Notes: generated by a model from the sequence alone, not told the origin. Shown: positions 1 through 10,843, counted from the first letter of the stretch. The stretch: 64,000 bases of DNA from Mucor racemosus (GCA_027405735.1 JAPEHQ010000023.1:124001-188000); one strand, 5' to 3'. Program-made: numbers and translations.

Positions 1-189
1 AGGATACCTCACCAATTCAAGAAAAATTCAATGATCAGTTTCGATAATGTTTTCAAGATGAAAACGGTTTACAGCTGCGTTGTATATAAAATCTTCCAGG
101 AACCACAAATAAATTACCATCATCCAATAATAACAATAAAAAATAAAAATAGGTCAGAAAAGTTACTATATTAACTCTATATGCCACCT

Positions 190-1405
190 TCTGTTTGAGT
201 AGCCCCATACTAAACGTTCTTAGGACATACCTTAGACATTGAAAAAATATATCTAAGCTGTCAAATCATGCTACCTGTTCTTGTGAATATTTTATATCCT
301 AAGAAAAAATCAAAAACAGGTAAAATCTACTACTTTTTCCTGGATCATAGGTCCAACTTCATCTCTGCTGATTTTTTTTTCACTAAATAACACCGAGAAA
401 AAATGTGTGCGGATATATCTAAGATGTTTAATTTTTATTCAAAAACGCATTTCCAAAAATACCTTGTCTCTAGCGGATGGTACAATCCTTTTTGTGCTAA
501 TGTTTCAGATTTCTACAGATACTTCACCACTAAAACTTGAAAACTTTGAGCCTTATTATCCCTGCAAAAAATTCAGCTATATTAAAAAACTTTAATGATA
601 AAACTTACTTGTTTTGAAGCGCTCTACAACATATTTCAGTATAAAAAAAATCAGCACACTTCTTTATTTTTTATTTTTTTGACATTTTCGTAGTAGATTT
701 CAAATTATTCGTTAAATTGAGCAGCATCCTTTTTTACATTCATGTCAACAAGCTTGCTGAGCTCTCTCGGATCCAATTTAGTTTTTTTCAAAATATTAAT
801 TTTTCGTGAAGACATCCTCAAAAGTGTGTACAAAGGAATACTTTTGCTTCAAACTTCAATTTTCCCTTATATACCCTCATCCTAAATTCTGAATTTGAAA
901 AAAAAATTGACAAGAAGTTCGTTTTCTCTACGAAATATGCAGCTAGAATGTTTAAAAATGGCTCGATCGATAGATATTTCTGTTGTGCATTATTTTCATT
1001 AATTATATTTGGAGTATACTTATAAAAACTAATGTGCATCTTCAAAAAATCTCTAAAATTTCAATCGCATTTTACATAAAATTTAATGTGAAATATATGT
1101 TTTAATTTTGTTAAGATGGATGCAGAATTAAAAACTGTACAAAAACCGTTTAACACGCTAGGACAACTTACTTTGTAGTTCATGAGCCATTAAACAATTT
1201 TGTTTTTTGAATCATTTTTCGTTCATTTTTTCAAATCAATTTTGGAACCCCGTTATGATAGATTTTAAGCTGTGATAAGAGCTTTTATTTTGATTATATC
1301 GACGAAAAAATAATATGTTTTGTTGAAACAAAAATTATAGAATAGTTTTGAGTTGGATCTATCTTGTGAATGCAAAAAATTAATACTTCAATCTAGGTGC
1401 CCAAT
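190..1405 (+). repeat. RepA interspersed repeat, copy 1 (about)
   Basis: AT-rich non-coding repeat homologous along its length to about 34,620-35,920 (same strand), 26,535-27,700 (opposite strand) and 47,375-49,150 (same strand, interrupted). The shared order is: a block around CCATACTAAAC, a block ending in TTTTGACATTT, an AT-rich motif GATTTTTCGTSGAGA, a stretch around GGCTCGATCGATAGATA, and an inverted copy of the motif near 1,300. Scattered short reading frames in the copies are not conserved between copies. No terminal repeats or target duplication could be fixed. The element class is unknown. Confidence 0.7.
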
Positions 1406-1419
1406 TTCTAATATATATA

Positions 1420-2275
1420 CAGTAAATAACGGTGTTGTTTATTACTAAAATAAAAAAATATATAAAATAAAAGCGATAGAAATACAATTATGATTAGTTA
1501 AAGTTTTTATTACGAAGGATTTCTCAAGATTCAAAATAATTGAAGATGATGGTATTTACTGTATAGTGATTTGGAGTGTTATATCGGAATCTACATATAG
1601 CGCTACGGTTGATTTATTGAGACTTTGTAAATTAAAATCAACGTAAAAAGTACCGTTTATTAGAATGAATTAAATATGGGTTTATATAGTTATTTGGATT
1701 GCGCGATAAGATCTAATGGACAGGGATCCATTAGATGTCACAGTAGTGGGAATTATTATTTATTGATAAATAGGTATGGATATAATATGTTATGTTTCAT
1801 TGGTAATATTGGTATAAGCCATGTTTCATTATTAGTTCCTAGATAACAGGAACCAGTTACTGAACAATAGAACTTGCTAGATCTGTCAAAGGTCTTCTAT
1901 ATATGGAATGTTGTAATTATTGCGTTAGATTAACGGTAATCGTGTTATCAGGATATTGCTATTATTACACTAGTAATAGCTATTGTATCATCTCCTGATA
2001 ATCTCCTTTATATATAATATCATTTTCTACATTGAACAGAACCTCACCTTTTAATCTTATCTAATTCTTATTAGTTTTGGTAAAACATGGCGAACTCAGA
2101 TACCATCAGACTACTTGAATGAATTTATATTTAGCTATCTTCTAGTTTTGAGTATAATATTGTTATTGATTTAATATTTTAAGGGATAAATCATGCAGAG
2201 CTTTGGCCATAAGGGGTTGTTGTCGAGTGTGGCAATATCGGCCTTTTTGGGAAATGGTTGTTTATTATTATTATA
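1420..2275 (+). repeat. Repeat C, left copy (split by a solo LTR)
   Basis: This sequence is shared with 5,445-6,000, about 49,690-50,320 and, inverted, about 36,000-36,560. It includes the recognisable strings TGATTTGGAG, GATACCATCAGAC and AATGGTTGTTTATTATTAT. Here the repeat is split by the LTR at 1,577-2,087, and it is cut on its right by the mariner element at 2,276. It stands directly left of the WD40-carrying block, as it also does at 49.7-50.3 kb. Confidence 0.7.
1577..2087 (+). mobile_element. Solo LTR (family L3, 511 bp)
   Basis: The segment starts TGTTATAT and ends AAAACA. It is flanked by a 5-bp near-duplication, TGGAG (1,572-1,576) and TGGCG (2,088-2,092). The intact copy of the host repeat near 5,575-5,600 lacks the segment, which shows the empty site. 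A TATA-like TTATATAG lies inside on the plus strand. A diverged, truncated relative of its first half lies inverted at about 55,200-55,444. No internal coding region remains, as expected after LTR-LTR recombination. Confidence 0.7.
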
Positions 2276-3622
2276 CAGTCACGAATCATTAGTTTTGATA
2301 CGATCCAAAATTAATAAAATAATTTGAGCATAATCCTTTTAGTTTTCTTGGCATAACTTTCGATTCTAATAATTAATCTCAAAATGTCTAACGCAGAATC
2401 ATCCAACACTATCCGCAACACTTATAGCAAACGCGAAGATAAGAAATATTGGTGCAATTTATTGGCTTAATAAAGAAAAATATACTATGAGTCGCATTTC
2501 AGCAGCTATTGGCATCCCCAAGGCCACTGTCCAAAATATCATTAAGAGGATTAGGGAAAAGGAATCGCCTAGTACAGAGCAGCATACTGGCGCTCCTAAA
2601 AAGTTAAATGAAAGGGATGTAAGACATCTTCAACGCCTTGTCAGGGAGGACCCATTCGCTACATATTCTCAGATAAATTCGCGAATGAAAGATACTCAGA
2701 TCGATATTTCTCGATCTACCCAGATTCGATATATAAAAGAAATTGGCTTTGGCTCACTTTGCGGCACATAAGCCAAAGCTATCCGAAAAGAACAAGAAGA
2801 GAAGGCTTCGTTGGGCCAAGGAACGAGTGAATTGGACCACGGAGCAATGGAACAGTGTTGTTTGGTCGGACGAGTCCCGGTTCACTGTCGAAGGCTACGG
2901 TGGAGGGGCTAGGGTACTTCGCAAGGTAGTAGAGAGATACCAGTCCGAACATATTGTTCCAACGACAAAATAGGGCAAAGGTAGTGTGATGATTTGAAGC
3001 TGTTTTTGGGCTGGCGGTTTCGGGCCGTTGGTCTTCATTGACGGTAGTGTTGATCAAGACGCTTATGTCAATATTTTGTCGCAGAAGTTTCTTCCTTGGT
3101 TCGCGGAATTGAGCGACAAGTATGATAAGGACTTCATCTTTCAAAAAGATGGCGCCACCTGCCACACAGGTGGTTATGCTACATGGTGGAAGAATTCACA
3201 TCCGATCAGGCGCTTTGATTACTGGCACGCTCAAAGCCCTGATTTGAACCCCATTGAGCACATCTGGAGTTGCCTTGATAAGTTCATTGATGACAAAAGG
3301 GCTAGCATCAATAATACTGAAGAGCTCAAGTCAGCTTTAGAAGAAGCAGCTTGGGGAAACATAACCGTTGAACTTGCTGGTAGGCTGGTTGCCAGCATGA
3401 AAGACCGTTGCCAGGCGGTTATTGATGCCAAAGGCGGCCAAACGAAGTATTGAAAATAGTTTTTTTTTTATTTTAATAAAATATATATGTCGAGCTTTAT
3501 TTTTATTCATTTTGGTGTTATATGCATCTGTTCTAAGTATGTAGTCTTTCATGTAAGATACATGATGATTTTCGGTACTTCAAAAAATAAAAAATCGTAT
3601 CAAAACTAATGGTTTGTGATTG
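2276..3622 (+). mobile_element. Tc1/mariner DNA transposon, inactive
   Basis: The 1,347-bp element has terminal inverted repeats of about 29 bp. They start CAGTCACGAATCATTAGT on the left and CAATCACAAACCATTAGT (reverse complement) on the right. TA dinucleotides flank both ends (2,274-2,275 and 3,623-3,624), the superfamily's target duplication. It encloses a broken DDE transposase. It sits inside a repeat C / WD40-block junction, so it inserted after that repeat had spread. Confidence 0.92.
2386..3453 (+). pseudogene. Tc1/mariner transposase, broken by frameshifts and stops
   Basis: The protein is a cut-and-paste DDE transposase of the Tc1 family. An N-terminal helix-turn-helix (around ISAAIGIPKATVQNIIK, from 2,502) is followed by the catalytic part: WSDESRF (near 2,860), QKDGATCHTGG (near 3,143) and SPDLNPIEHIW (near 3,235). 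The last two acidic residues are 35 apart, close to the family's DD34E. It cannot be translated whole. There is one frameshift near 2,430-2,465, another near 2,745, and in-frame stops at 2,971 (TAG) and 2,995 (TGA, where the family has Trp). Both stops are explainable as single transitions. The start chosen is the ATG at 2,386, just after the left TIR. Confidence 0.9.
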
Positions 3623-3626
3623 TATA

Positions 3627-5420
3627 AATATTATTGCCTTCGATTTAATCGGGTAATCAAGAAATACGTCCAACAATACAGTAATAAATAATGATATTTG
3701 ATCTTTGAATGCTGTTAAATAAAAATATCAGTCTCTAACATAGACTGTTACCTATTATATTAAAAACATTAGTTCCTTATGCTAACATGCGTATTATTTA
3801 GATAAAAGAAAAGAATATCAGCTTGATAGTCTGATATTCCTTATCAAACGATGAATAATAATATCCTTGGAATTATGAAAACAAAAAGAGAGAAACAACA
3901 CACGTAGAAAAGGATTTTCAAGGCTTTACGTTATTGAGCGCAATTAAAACCCTGCTTAATTGCTAATTTAAGCCAATGTAAAAGCAGCATTACAGCGTAT
4001 GAACCATATACTAAACAAAATAAGCGTTATCTTCATACATTTTCTTTACCAGAAAAACCGTCTACCATATCATACATTCATTAAAAAATTGCAAAAGCGA
4101 GCCCGTAGAGCAACGCCGTAATTGAGTATAGCAAGATTGAATTTTTAAGTCTCTTATACTATGATGGTATATCTAAGTTTTAAATAAAAAAGAATTTCTG
4201 TTTTTTAACTTTTCTTATATTTAACCACATACAGTCTGAAAATTCAGACTTTGTAGCGGACATTTTCGGGGCTCATTTTACCCTTACCAACACTCATGAT
4301 TTTGATCAAAAAACAGAAAAATCAAATTTTGATACCAAAATCAACGTTTAAATACACTACAATGTGAGAGAAAATTGTAGCCATGACTAATACAAATTTT
4401 ATAAAAGCTTAATATTAAATGTTAAGTAATAAAACTTTGCACTTTTTCCCCAAAAACGGTTTTTTGGTTAAAGGATTTTCATGTGATATTTTGCAATAAA
4501 AATATTGTATATTTTTTATTGAGCAAATAGAGCGTTAAATTCTGTAGATATTTGTATTTTTTGTTTTTATAATGGTAGTATAATTAACTCTAAATTTGCA
4601 AAATCAGAAAACAAAAATTAAAAAATGTCAAAATTGGTGATCTGGACAAAAATATTTTTCTAGATTAATATTCCGCTTATAAGCCTTGTAAGACTTAAAA
4701 ATAAGAGAATTTATAATACTTGAGAACTTTTTCAAGAATTTACGATGCTGTAACCACTTGATTTAAGCTTATTACTGTAAACCTTTATACATGTTAATAT
4801 TGTGTGGTTGCCTATTTGATGATGATATAGCCTTACTTCATAATTATTGCGTTATAAGTGGTTTACATTAAGTTTTAGTCTTACCTCTCCAATATCATAA
4901 ACATAAACATGTCCATCACTGGAACCTATTGCCACCTTTTTACCCTCTTTGTCCCAAGCCAATTTATTCAATGCTTTACCAAAAAAAACGTACTTTTGAC
5001 CTATACAAATTGATTTATTAGTAAAATCAATTATTAATAGCAAGCTAATAAGTGATAATTATTGTGTACCTTTGATAGTTGGTAGTGTTATACAAGACAA
5101 CATCTTGTTTTCCTCTTCTTAGCTGTTGGCCACTAAATAGGAACAAATACTTTTTAGAAACTAAATAAACTAACATGAGTTTATTCATTTATTCAAATCA
5201 AGTCAATACTATACAACATACTTTTATAATCACCAGTTTTTCTCCAGGTAGATATCGACTTTAGATCAAAAAAGCACTGATTATAACATAGATAATGGAA
5301 CAAAATGATTACGTCCTGGATGCTTTTTTTTTCGAAAAAGATATTATAACGCGCCCTAACATTAACAGTTAATAATTTATTTCCAAATAAACAATAGGAA
5401 AAACATGTACTTGTACCTGC
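3627..5420 (+). repeat. WD-block repeat, copy 0
   Basis: Non-coding repeat that recurs at about 50,320-52,808 and 52,810-55,094 (same strand) and 55,445-58,721 (inverted). It starts near AATCAAGAAATACGTCC and ends near AGGAAAAACATGTACTTG. It includes long stretches matching position by position, for example around 4,240-4,600 against 50,930-51,250. This copy and the one at 50.3 kb carry an exon-like WD40 fragment. The 52.8-kb copy and its mirror have lost that part. No transposase or reverse transcriptase is visible in any copy. Confidence 0.8.
4885..5000 (-). pseudogene. WD40 gene fragment (dynein intermediate chain-like exon) inside a repeat
   Basis: On the minus strand a short open stretch encodes a WD-repeat end: ALNKLAWDKEGKKVAIGSSD then GHVYVYDIGE. 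It stops exactly at a GTAAGA splice donor (4,884-4,879). A CTATAG-type acceptor lies just upstream at 5,001, and a further exon-like piece (5,070 to about 5,130) ends at GTACAC. The pattern ALN..W...G...AIG..DG..Y.YD.GE is that of the last WD repeat of cytoplasmic dynein intermediate chain. That identification is from memory of the family and another WD40 protein is possible. The rest of the gene is absent, so this is a captured or leftover fragment. A related copy lies at about 51,573-51,690. Confidence 0.6.
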
Positions 5421-5444
5421 TACTACTTAATTTTAGTTTGCAGT

Positions 5445-6000
5445 AAATAACAAAATTGTTTACTAAAATATAAAAATAAAAGCAGTAGAAACACAATTAT
5501 AATCAGCTAAAGTTTTTATTAGAAAAGATTTTTAAAGACTTGAAATAATTGAAAAAGTATGAGGGTATTTATAGTGATTTGGAGAACTTGGATACCATCA
5601 GACCTGAATAGGTGTATATTTAGTAATCCTCCAGCTTTGAGTACATTGTTATTGATTTAATATTTTAAGGGTAAATCATGTAGAGCACTGACCATAAGGG
5701 ATTAATGTCAAGTGTGACAATATCGACCTTTTGGGAAATGGTTGTTTTGTTTATTATTGTTATATCTATTTTATGTAACCTTGATTTTAAGGATAGAATC
5801 CTGTTTTGATATATATGGCATTTGTGCAATTGATTGCACTGTGACCAAGGGTGCTATCATCTACACGACATGTATGGTTCAAACAGGTATTTCATATTTT
5901 TAGCATGCGTTTGTTATTGTGTTCAATTGAAGCGTTTGTTTATTATTGTTGTTCACATTTCAGGTGGCATTATGTTTTATGAGCGGTACTTGGAATTTAG
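5445..6000 (+). repeat. Repeat C, right copy
   Basis: Homologous to 1,420-2,275 in the same orientation, and uninterrupted here. It follows the WD-block directly, so block copy 0 is flanked by C on both sides. It shares GATACCATCAGAC, AATATTTTAAGGG and TGTCAAGTGTG with the other copies. Confidence 0.7.
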
Positions 6001-6279
6001 ATTAATTTAATCTCCCATTGTATTATTTTATAACTCATACAAAAAGAACAATTAATAAACATATCTTATTTCTTACTTATATTTTGATTATATACTATTC
6101 TTCATATCATTTTTGATATTCTTTACTTTACATTTACTATTTTATAAGATCCCTTGAACTATTTTATATATATTTCATTGTACATTTCTTATTTTTTCTT
6201 TATTCATTTCGTTTTATATATTTATATAAAACATTTTTTATTATAGTTGAACAACTTGAAACCTGGTGCTCATTTAATA
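6001..6279. other. AT-rich intergenic/repeat tail
   Basis: Very AT-rich stretch with no open frame and no recognised motif. The last five bases before the chromovirus (GATAT, 6,280-6,284) are that element's target-site duplication. Confidence 0.5.
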
Positions 6280-6284
6280 GATAT

Positions 6285-6491
6285 TGAAATGTCAAAAGAG
6301 TCTTGCCAGAATATTACACTTTTATTAACAATACATCCTTTGGATGTATTTATATACATTAATTATAACTATTACTAGGGTTTTACTATCTGAGAATATG
6401 ATGTAAGTCAATGATCCACATTGATTTACTGTAACACTAATTATAGACTGTGACCTTGGATGTGAGACATAGGATGAGTATTGACATAACA
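6285..6491 (-). repeat. 3' LTR of the chromovirus
   Basis: In element sense it starts TGTTATGTCAATAC and ends TTGACATTTCA, with TG...CA ends. It contains TGTATATAAATACATCC (TATA box, then a short palindrome ATACATCC/GGATGTAT) and AATAAA-like signals. It matches 12,032-12,238 base for base on inspection. Confidence 0.95.
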
Positions 6492-6796
6492 CCACCCCAC
6501 ACCAACATAAGAATTATGTGATAAAGATAGTTGTAGTTGTTGTAATTTGTTGTAGTTATAATTTGTGTATAGGCTGCTTGACATAACGTGAAAAAAAAAA
6601 GAAAAAAATAAAAAAATAAAACGGCAATATTGTTGATGTATAATAATGTACTTCTTGTTGATTGATCTTGCTCTATACATTACTATAAACTTGCAAATTA
6701 GATATTCAGGGGCAACCATTAAAAACCTCACATTTCAAAAACCCAGTGGGATAAAAGGAAATGCTAAAAGGAAAAGGTATAGCCTTCATCTAACAT

Positions 6797-9700
6797 TTAA
6801 ATAACATCTTTTGCTAATAATCTTTCACGCATCTTCTTGGATTTATCCTCGCGTGTAGCAATCTTTCTTGTATTAATTGATTTAGGAGCTTGCTTTCCTT
6901 TACCATTAGATTGCGTATTAGCATCTACTCTCGCCCAATAATGTTTGATAACATCAGGAGAATCAAATGACGCTGGTGGCTCCCAAGAGTCATGATCTTC
7001 TGTGAAATTCTTCCATCTTACCAAATACTCGTAATTGGGTGGAGTTCCTCTATGATTTATAATAGCTTGTACTTCATACACATCTGAGTTATCTTCCTTT
7101 GCATCATTTGTGCTGATCAACTTGATCTGTTGTGTAGGTACATCTCTAGCTAAGAATGTATCAGTTTTATCGGTAAGAATATAGCTTCCATTTTTAGTTA
7201 TTCCCTGTATATAAAATGGGCCTTCATAGTTAGGATCAGTTTTCCTATTCTTATTTTCTATATTCTTGATCATTACAGTAGATCCAATTGGATAAGGTTT
7301 CTCCAAGATTCTATGTCTCTTTCTAAAGTAATTACTATCCTTATCCTGTGTCTTTAGTATTTGGTCTCTAATTGCTGGAACAATAATTCTATCAATTAAA
7401 TCGAGCTTCTTTTTAAATGCTTCCACATCGATTTCTCTTTCATGAAGTGTAGGTTTATCTCCTCGATAATCCTTAAATTCATTAGGTGCTCTATGAAACA
7501 TTACCATGAATGGTATCATCCCATGTAGTCTAGATCTATGTACATTTAAACTTAATGCTGTTCCATTAAGGTACAAATTCCAATCTTTACTACGACCTTC
7601 CAACATCTTTATAATTATTGTTTTTGCAGACTTTACTGCAGCTTCACAGCAACTATTACCTTGAGGCGTAAATGGTAAACTTGCTCTATTCTCAACCTCA
7701 GCATGTTTAAGTATCTTTTCAAGTAATTTATTATGGAATTCTGCACCTCGATCATGACCAACGATACGTGGGTAGCCGAACAATGAAAAGATAGATACCA
7801 ATTCCTTTGCAACAGTAGTAGCTGATTTATCTGGAATTGCACGTAAGATAATAAATCTCGAGAATAGATCTAGCACTACTAATATAAAATTATTTCCCCT
7901 TGGTGTAGTGCAATCAAATCCACCTAGATCGAATACAACATGATCCATTATCCCTTCAGGAGCTTCTTGCTTTGGTGGATGGTAGACATGCTTAGCTAAA
8001 TTGAACTGTCTGCATTTATGGCAATTTGATATATATTTCGTAATATCTTCCCTTAAGCCCTTCCAATGCATATTCAAATCTTGGTGTATAACTTGCTCCA
8101 TTGCATGAATACCGAAATGCCCAAGTAAATGTGTTTTTTCTAATATAGTTTGCTTTTCTTCATCACTTGCAGGCGTTTCATAAACATCTAAATGACTAAC
8201 GCAGAATAATAACTCTTCGTTCTTATTCTTCAATTTGTTTACATACGCCGTCAATTTAGCGTTATTAAAAAGATCAGAGGTTTCCCTCGGAATGATTACT
8301 TTTGGTGATCCGGAGATAACGGAAGTATCGCATGAAATAAGGTTATCATGTGCTTCCTTAAGTTTATCTTTCCCCTTATTCACAACATGTAATTTCCTCT
8401 TTTTCTTTTCTTCTACTACATTGTCTACTACATGCTTTCTCTTTCCTTTAACTTTTGTATCAATATCTTGTTTAACTAAATGCTTTTCATTAACATGTTT
8501 TTTAATTAAACGCTTATCACCACTCTCCACCAGCGTATTGTATGGCCAGAAAAGACGCGACAAGGTATCAGCCAAGATATTGTTAATACCACTACAAAAG
8601 GTAATATCAAAATCCATTTCAAAAATTGTATCATAATAGTTCTCAACCATTCGATCCAATTTAGGTTGCGAATGTAGAAATAAAATACCACGATTATCCA
8701 CAAAGAGATGGAATCGTCTTCCATACAACCATTGATGGAACTTTTTAAATGCATAGACAACTGCAGCTAATTCTCGTTTGGAACTTCCCCATCTTTGCTC
8801 TGATGGACTCAAACTGCGTGCAATAAAACCAAGATATTTTATTTTATTACCAATAACTTGATACATTGCAGCGCCAATTGCATAGGCAGAACTATCTGTA
8901 ACAACACAGATTGGATAATGTAAGTTAGGCACACTCAACACTGCTGAGCTGACTAATAATTCTTGCAATTGCTTCATTAATTTAGTATGTTCTGGTGTCC
9001 ATACTTTAGTAATATCAGGTGCATTTCTCAATTTATCTAGTGGTGCTGTCAACATTGACAAGCGTGGCAAATTAGAACGAAAAAAGTTAATCAACCCTAA
9101 ACGTGAACTCAATTCACGGCTACTTTTAACGGTAGGTTCCCAATCCAAAACATTTGAAACCTTTCGAGGATCTAATGCTAAACCCTCACTAGATAAGCAG
9201 AAACCCAATATATAAATGCTCTTTTGTGCAATATGCAATTTTTCAGTATTTATACGTAAGTTTGCTTTAGTCAAGCGATCTATAACGATTTTAACTAGTT
9301 CTGTATGCTTTTTCAGGTCGTTTTCAGTATGTATAGTGACATCATCTATAAAGTGAGTGGTAGTATCACTGATATCAGCAAACAAATTAGAAAGTATTTT
9401 TTGTGCGTGCGATGAGACCATAGTCAATCCGTACGGGCAGTGAGAGAAGGACCACGTCAATCCCTCCATATCAGTGAACGTCAAATACGATCTTGACGAT
9501 CTGGATATTTTAAATGCATGGAAACATTGCGATAAGTCAATGACAGTATAGAGCGAATGCTTCGACATCTTACGATGCAAATCACTTATCAAAGGCAATG
9601 GAAAACGTTCAAGTTTTTCAGGATCCAACGCATTATTTATTAAACGACAATCAATTACCACACGGTGCTCTTTTCCAGTGTATTCACCATCACTATTTTT

Positions 9701-10573
9701 CTTTCGTACAGTAAAAATTGGAGAATTATGAGGTGTATTAGGTTTTGCTCTTTTAATCACACCATTTTCTCGCCATTTTTCAACTTGTTTTTGAATAACA
9801 GGTCGCAATGCTTCAGCAATTGGAAATTGTCTACGACATGTATTCGCAAGTGGAGTATCTTTCTTTATGGGCAATGTAATTTCACTACCAGGAATATTAC
9901 AATATGCTTTAGGACTAATACTAGTATTTGCATCAATAAATGGTTTTAATTCATTCATCATAATTTTACGTTCTTCTTCAGATCCATAAGGATCTTCATT
10001 TGGTTTATAAGGATTGGGTTCAATCTTTGGTATTTCATAACCAACACGATCTGACCAACCTGCTGCAATATTACCTAATGTAATACCAACTTTATACAAT
10101 AAATCCATTCCAAATACGCAATGGACATCATCAAATAAATCAAAAACTTCAAATTTTGAACGAACAATTTTAGAACCATAATTGATTATAAGCTCTTCTT
10201 CAGTTTGACCCTTACGATCTACTACACTGTTATTTTGTGCCAATTTAATAATACCATTTTTATTGCAAATATTTAAATTTAAAAAAGAAACTAATTGTGG
10301 TGAAATTGCACTAAATGTGCAACCAGTATCCAACAAAAACCAAGTGTTGACCTTGATGCCAGCGCTTGTTTCTAAAATAACAGGTAAATAAAGAAGACCA
10401 TTAGTGTTCGTATTATTATTAGGCATCTTCCTAAAATAATCACTATCAAATTGCTTACATTCACTATCAGTATCCATCTTGGATACTTCTTTTTCAGCCT
10501 TCTTTGGTGCAATGGTAGCCACCGAAAAATGTTGGCTACTTTCATCATCAGATGAACTATCATCAGTATCCAT
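6797..10573 (-). CDS. pol: Chromovirus pol: protease, RT, RNase H, integrase, chromodomain
   Basis: Counting from the ATG at 10,573 (1,258 aa): aspartic protease LDTG at 81-84; reverse transcriptase with catalytic D346 and the box FIDD at 408-411 (family usual: Y-x-D-D); RNase H acidic residues D560, E601, D626 and D669; integrase zinc finger H815/H819/C851/C854; catalytic D882, D941, E977 (DD35E); GPF motif near 1,118; chromodomain about 1,165-1,215, with YLVRWKNF and SWEPP. The frame is open upstream to the UGA at 10,844-10,846. The 90 codons before this ATG hold the zinc knuckle, so the natural product is probably a Gag-Pol fusion rather than a protein starting here. No stop or frameshift is seen. 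Confidence 0.95.
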   Translation of the reverse strand: MDTDDSSSDDESSQHFSVATIAPKKAEKEVSKMDTDSECKQFDSDYFRKMPNNNTNTNGLLYLPVILETSAGIKVNTWFLLDTGCTFSAISPQLVSFLNLNICNKNGIIKLAQNNSVVDRKGQTEEELIINYGSKIVRSKFEVFDLFDDVHCVFGMDLLYKVGITLGNIAAGWSDRVGYEIPKIEPNPYKPNEDPYGSEEERKIMMNELKPFIDANTSISPKAYCNIPGSEITLPIKKDTPLANTCRRQFPIAEALRPVIQKQVEKWRENGVIKRAKPNTPHNSPIFTVRKKNSDGEYTGKEHRVVIDCRLINNALDPEKLERFPLPLISDLHRKMSKHSLYTVIDLSQCFHAFKISRSSRSYLTFTDMEGLTWSFSHCPYGLTMVSSHAQKILSNLFADISDTTTHFIDDVTIHTENDLKKHTELVKIVIDRLTKANLRINTEKLHIAQKSIYILGFCLSSEGLALDPRKVSNVLDWEPTVKSSRELSSRLGLINFFRSNLPRLSMLTAPLDKLRNAPDITKVWTPEHTKLMKQLQELLVSSAVLSVPNLHYPICVVTDSSAYAIGAAMYQVIGNKIKYLGFIARSLSPSEQRWGSSKRELAAVVYAFKKFHQWLYGRRFHLFVDNRGILFLHSQPKLDRMVENYYDTIFEMDFDITFCSGINNILADTLSRLFWPYNTLVESGDKRLIKKHVNEKHLVKQDIDTKVKGKRKHVVDNVVEEKKKRKLHVVNKGKDKLKEAHDNLISCDTSVISGSPKVIIPRETSDLFNNAKLTAYVNKLKNKNEELLFCVSHLDVYETPASDEEKQTILEKTHLLGHFGIHAMEQVIHQDLNMHWKGLREDITKYISNCHKCRQFNLAKHVYHPPKQEAPEGIMDHVVFDLGGFDCTTPRGNNFILVVLDLFSRFIILRAIPDKSATTVAKELVSIFSLFGYPRIVGHDRGAEFHNKLLEKILKHAEVENRASLPFTPQGNSCCEAAVKSAKTIIIKMLEGRSKDWNLYLNGTALSLNVHRSRLHGMIPFMVMFHRAPNEFKDYRGDKPTLHEREIDVEAFKKKLDLIDRIIVPAIRDQILKTQDKDSNYFRKRHRILEKPYPIGSTVMIKNIENKNRKTDPNYEGPFYIQGITKNGSYILTDKTDTFLARDVPTQQIKLISTNDAKEDNSDVYEVQAIINHRGTPPNYEYLVRWKNFTEDHDSWEPPASFDSPDVIKHYWARVDANTQSNGKGKQAPKSINTRKIATREDKSKKMRERLLAKDVI

Positions 10574-10843
10574 AGTAGCAGTGGGCGTTGGTACTATAGA
10601 TTTCTTGCTTTTGTTTTTGTTATATTTTATGTTTTTTGGGTTTTTCTTGCATACAGCTTTATGATCATAGGTAAATGGTGTATACCCACAATCATAGCAT
10701 TTTAAAGATTGTCCACTTTTCTGATGAAATTGTCCAGCTCTTCTAGTTTGCTTTTTGTTATCAAAGCCTTTACTGTAAGGTTGCTGGCGTGGATGCTTAT
10801 TATTAAATTTGTAGTGACGAGAGGAACTCTGATTACCAGATTG
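10574..10843 (-). other. Nucleocapsid (zinc-knuckle) segment between gag stop and pol
   Basis: These 90 sense codons are in the same frame as both gag and pol and lie directly after the UGA. They are basic and Gln/Asn-rich and contain one CCHC-like finger, CYDCGYTPFTYDHKAVC, spaced C-x2-C-x8-H-x3-C instead of the usual C-x2-C-x4-H-x4-C. There is no ATG at the start, so this part is expressed only if the UGA is read through or was recently created by mutation. Confidence 0.8.
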
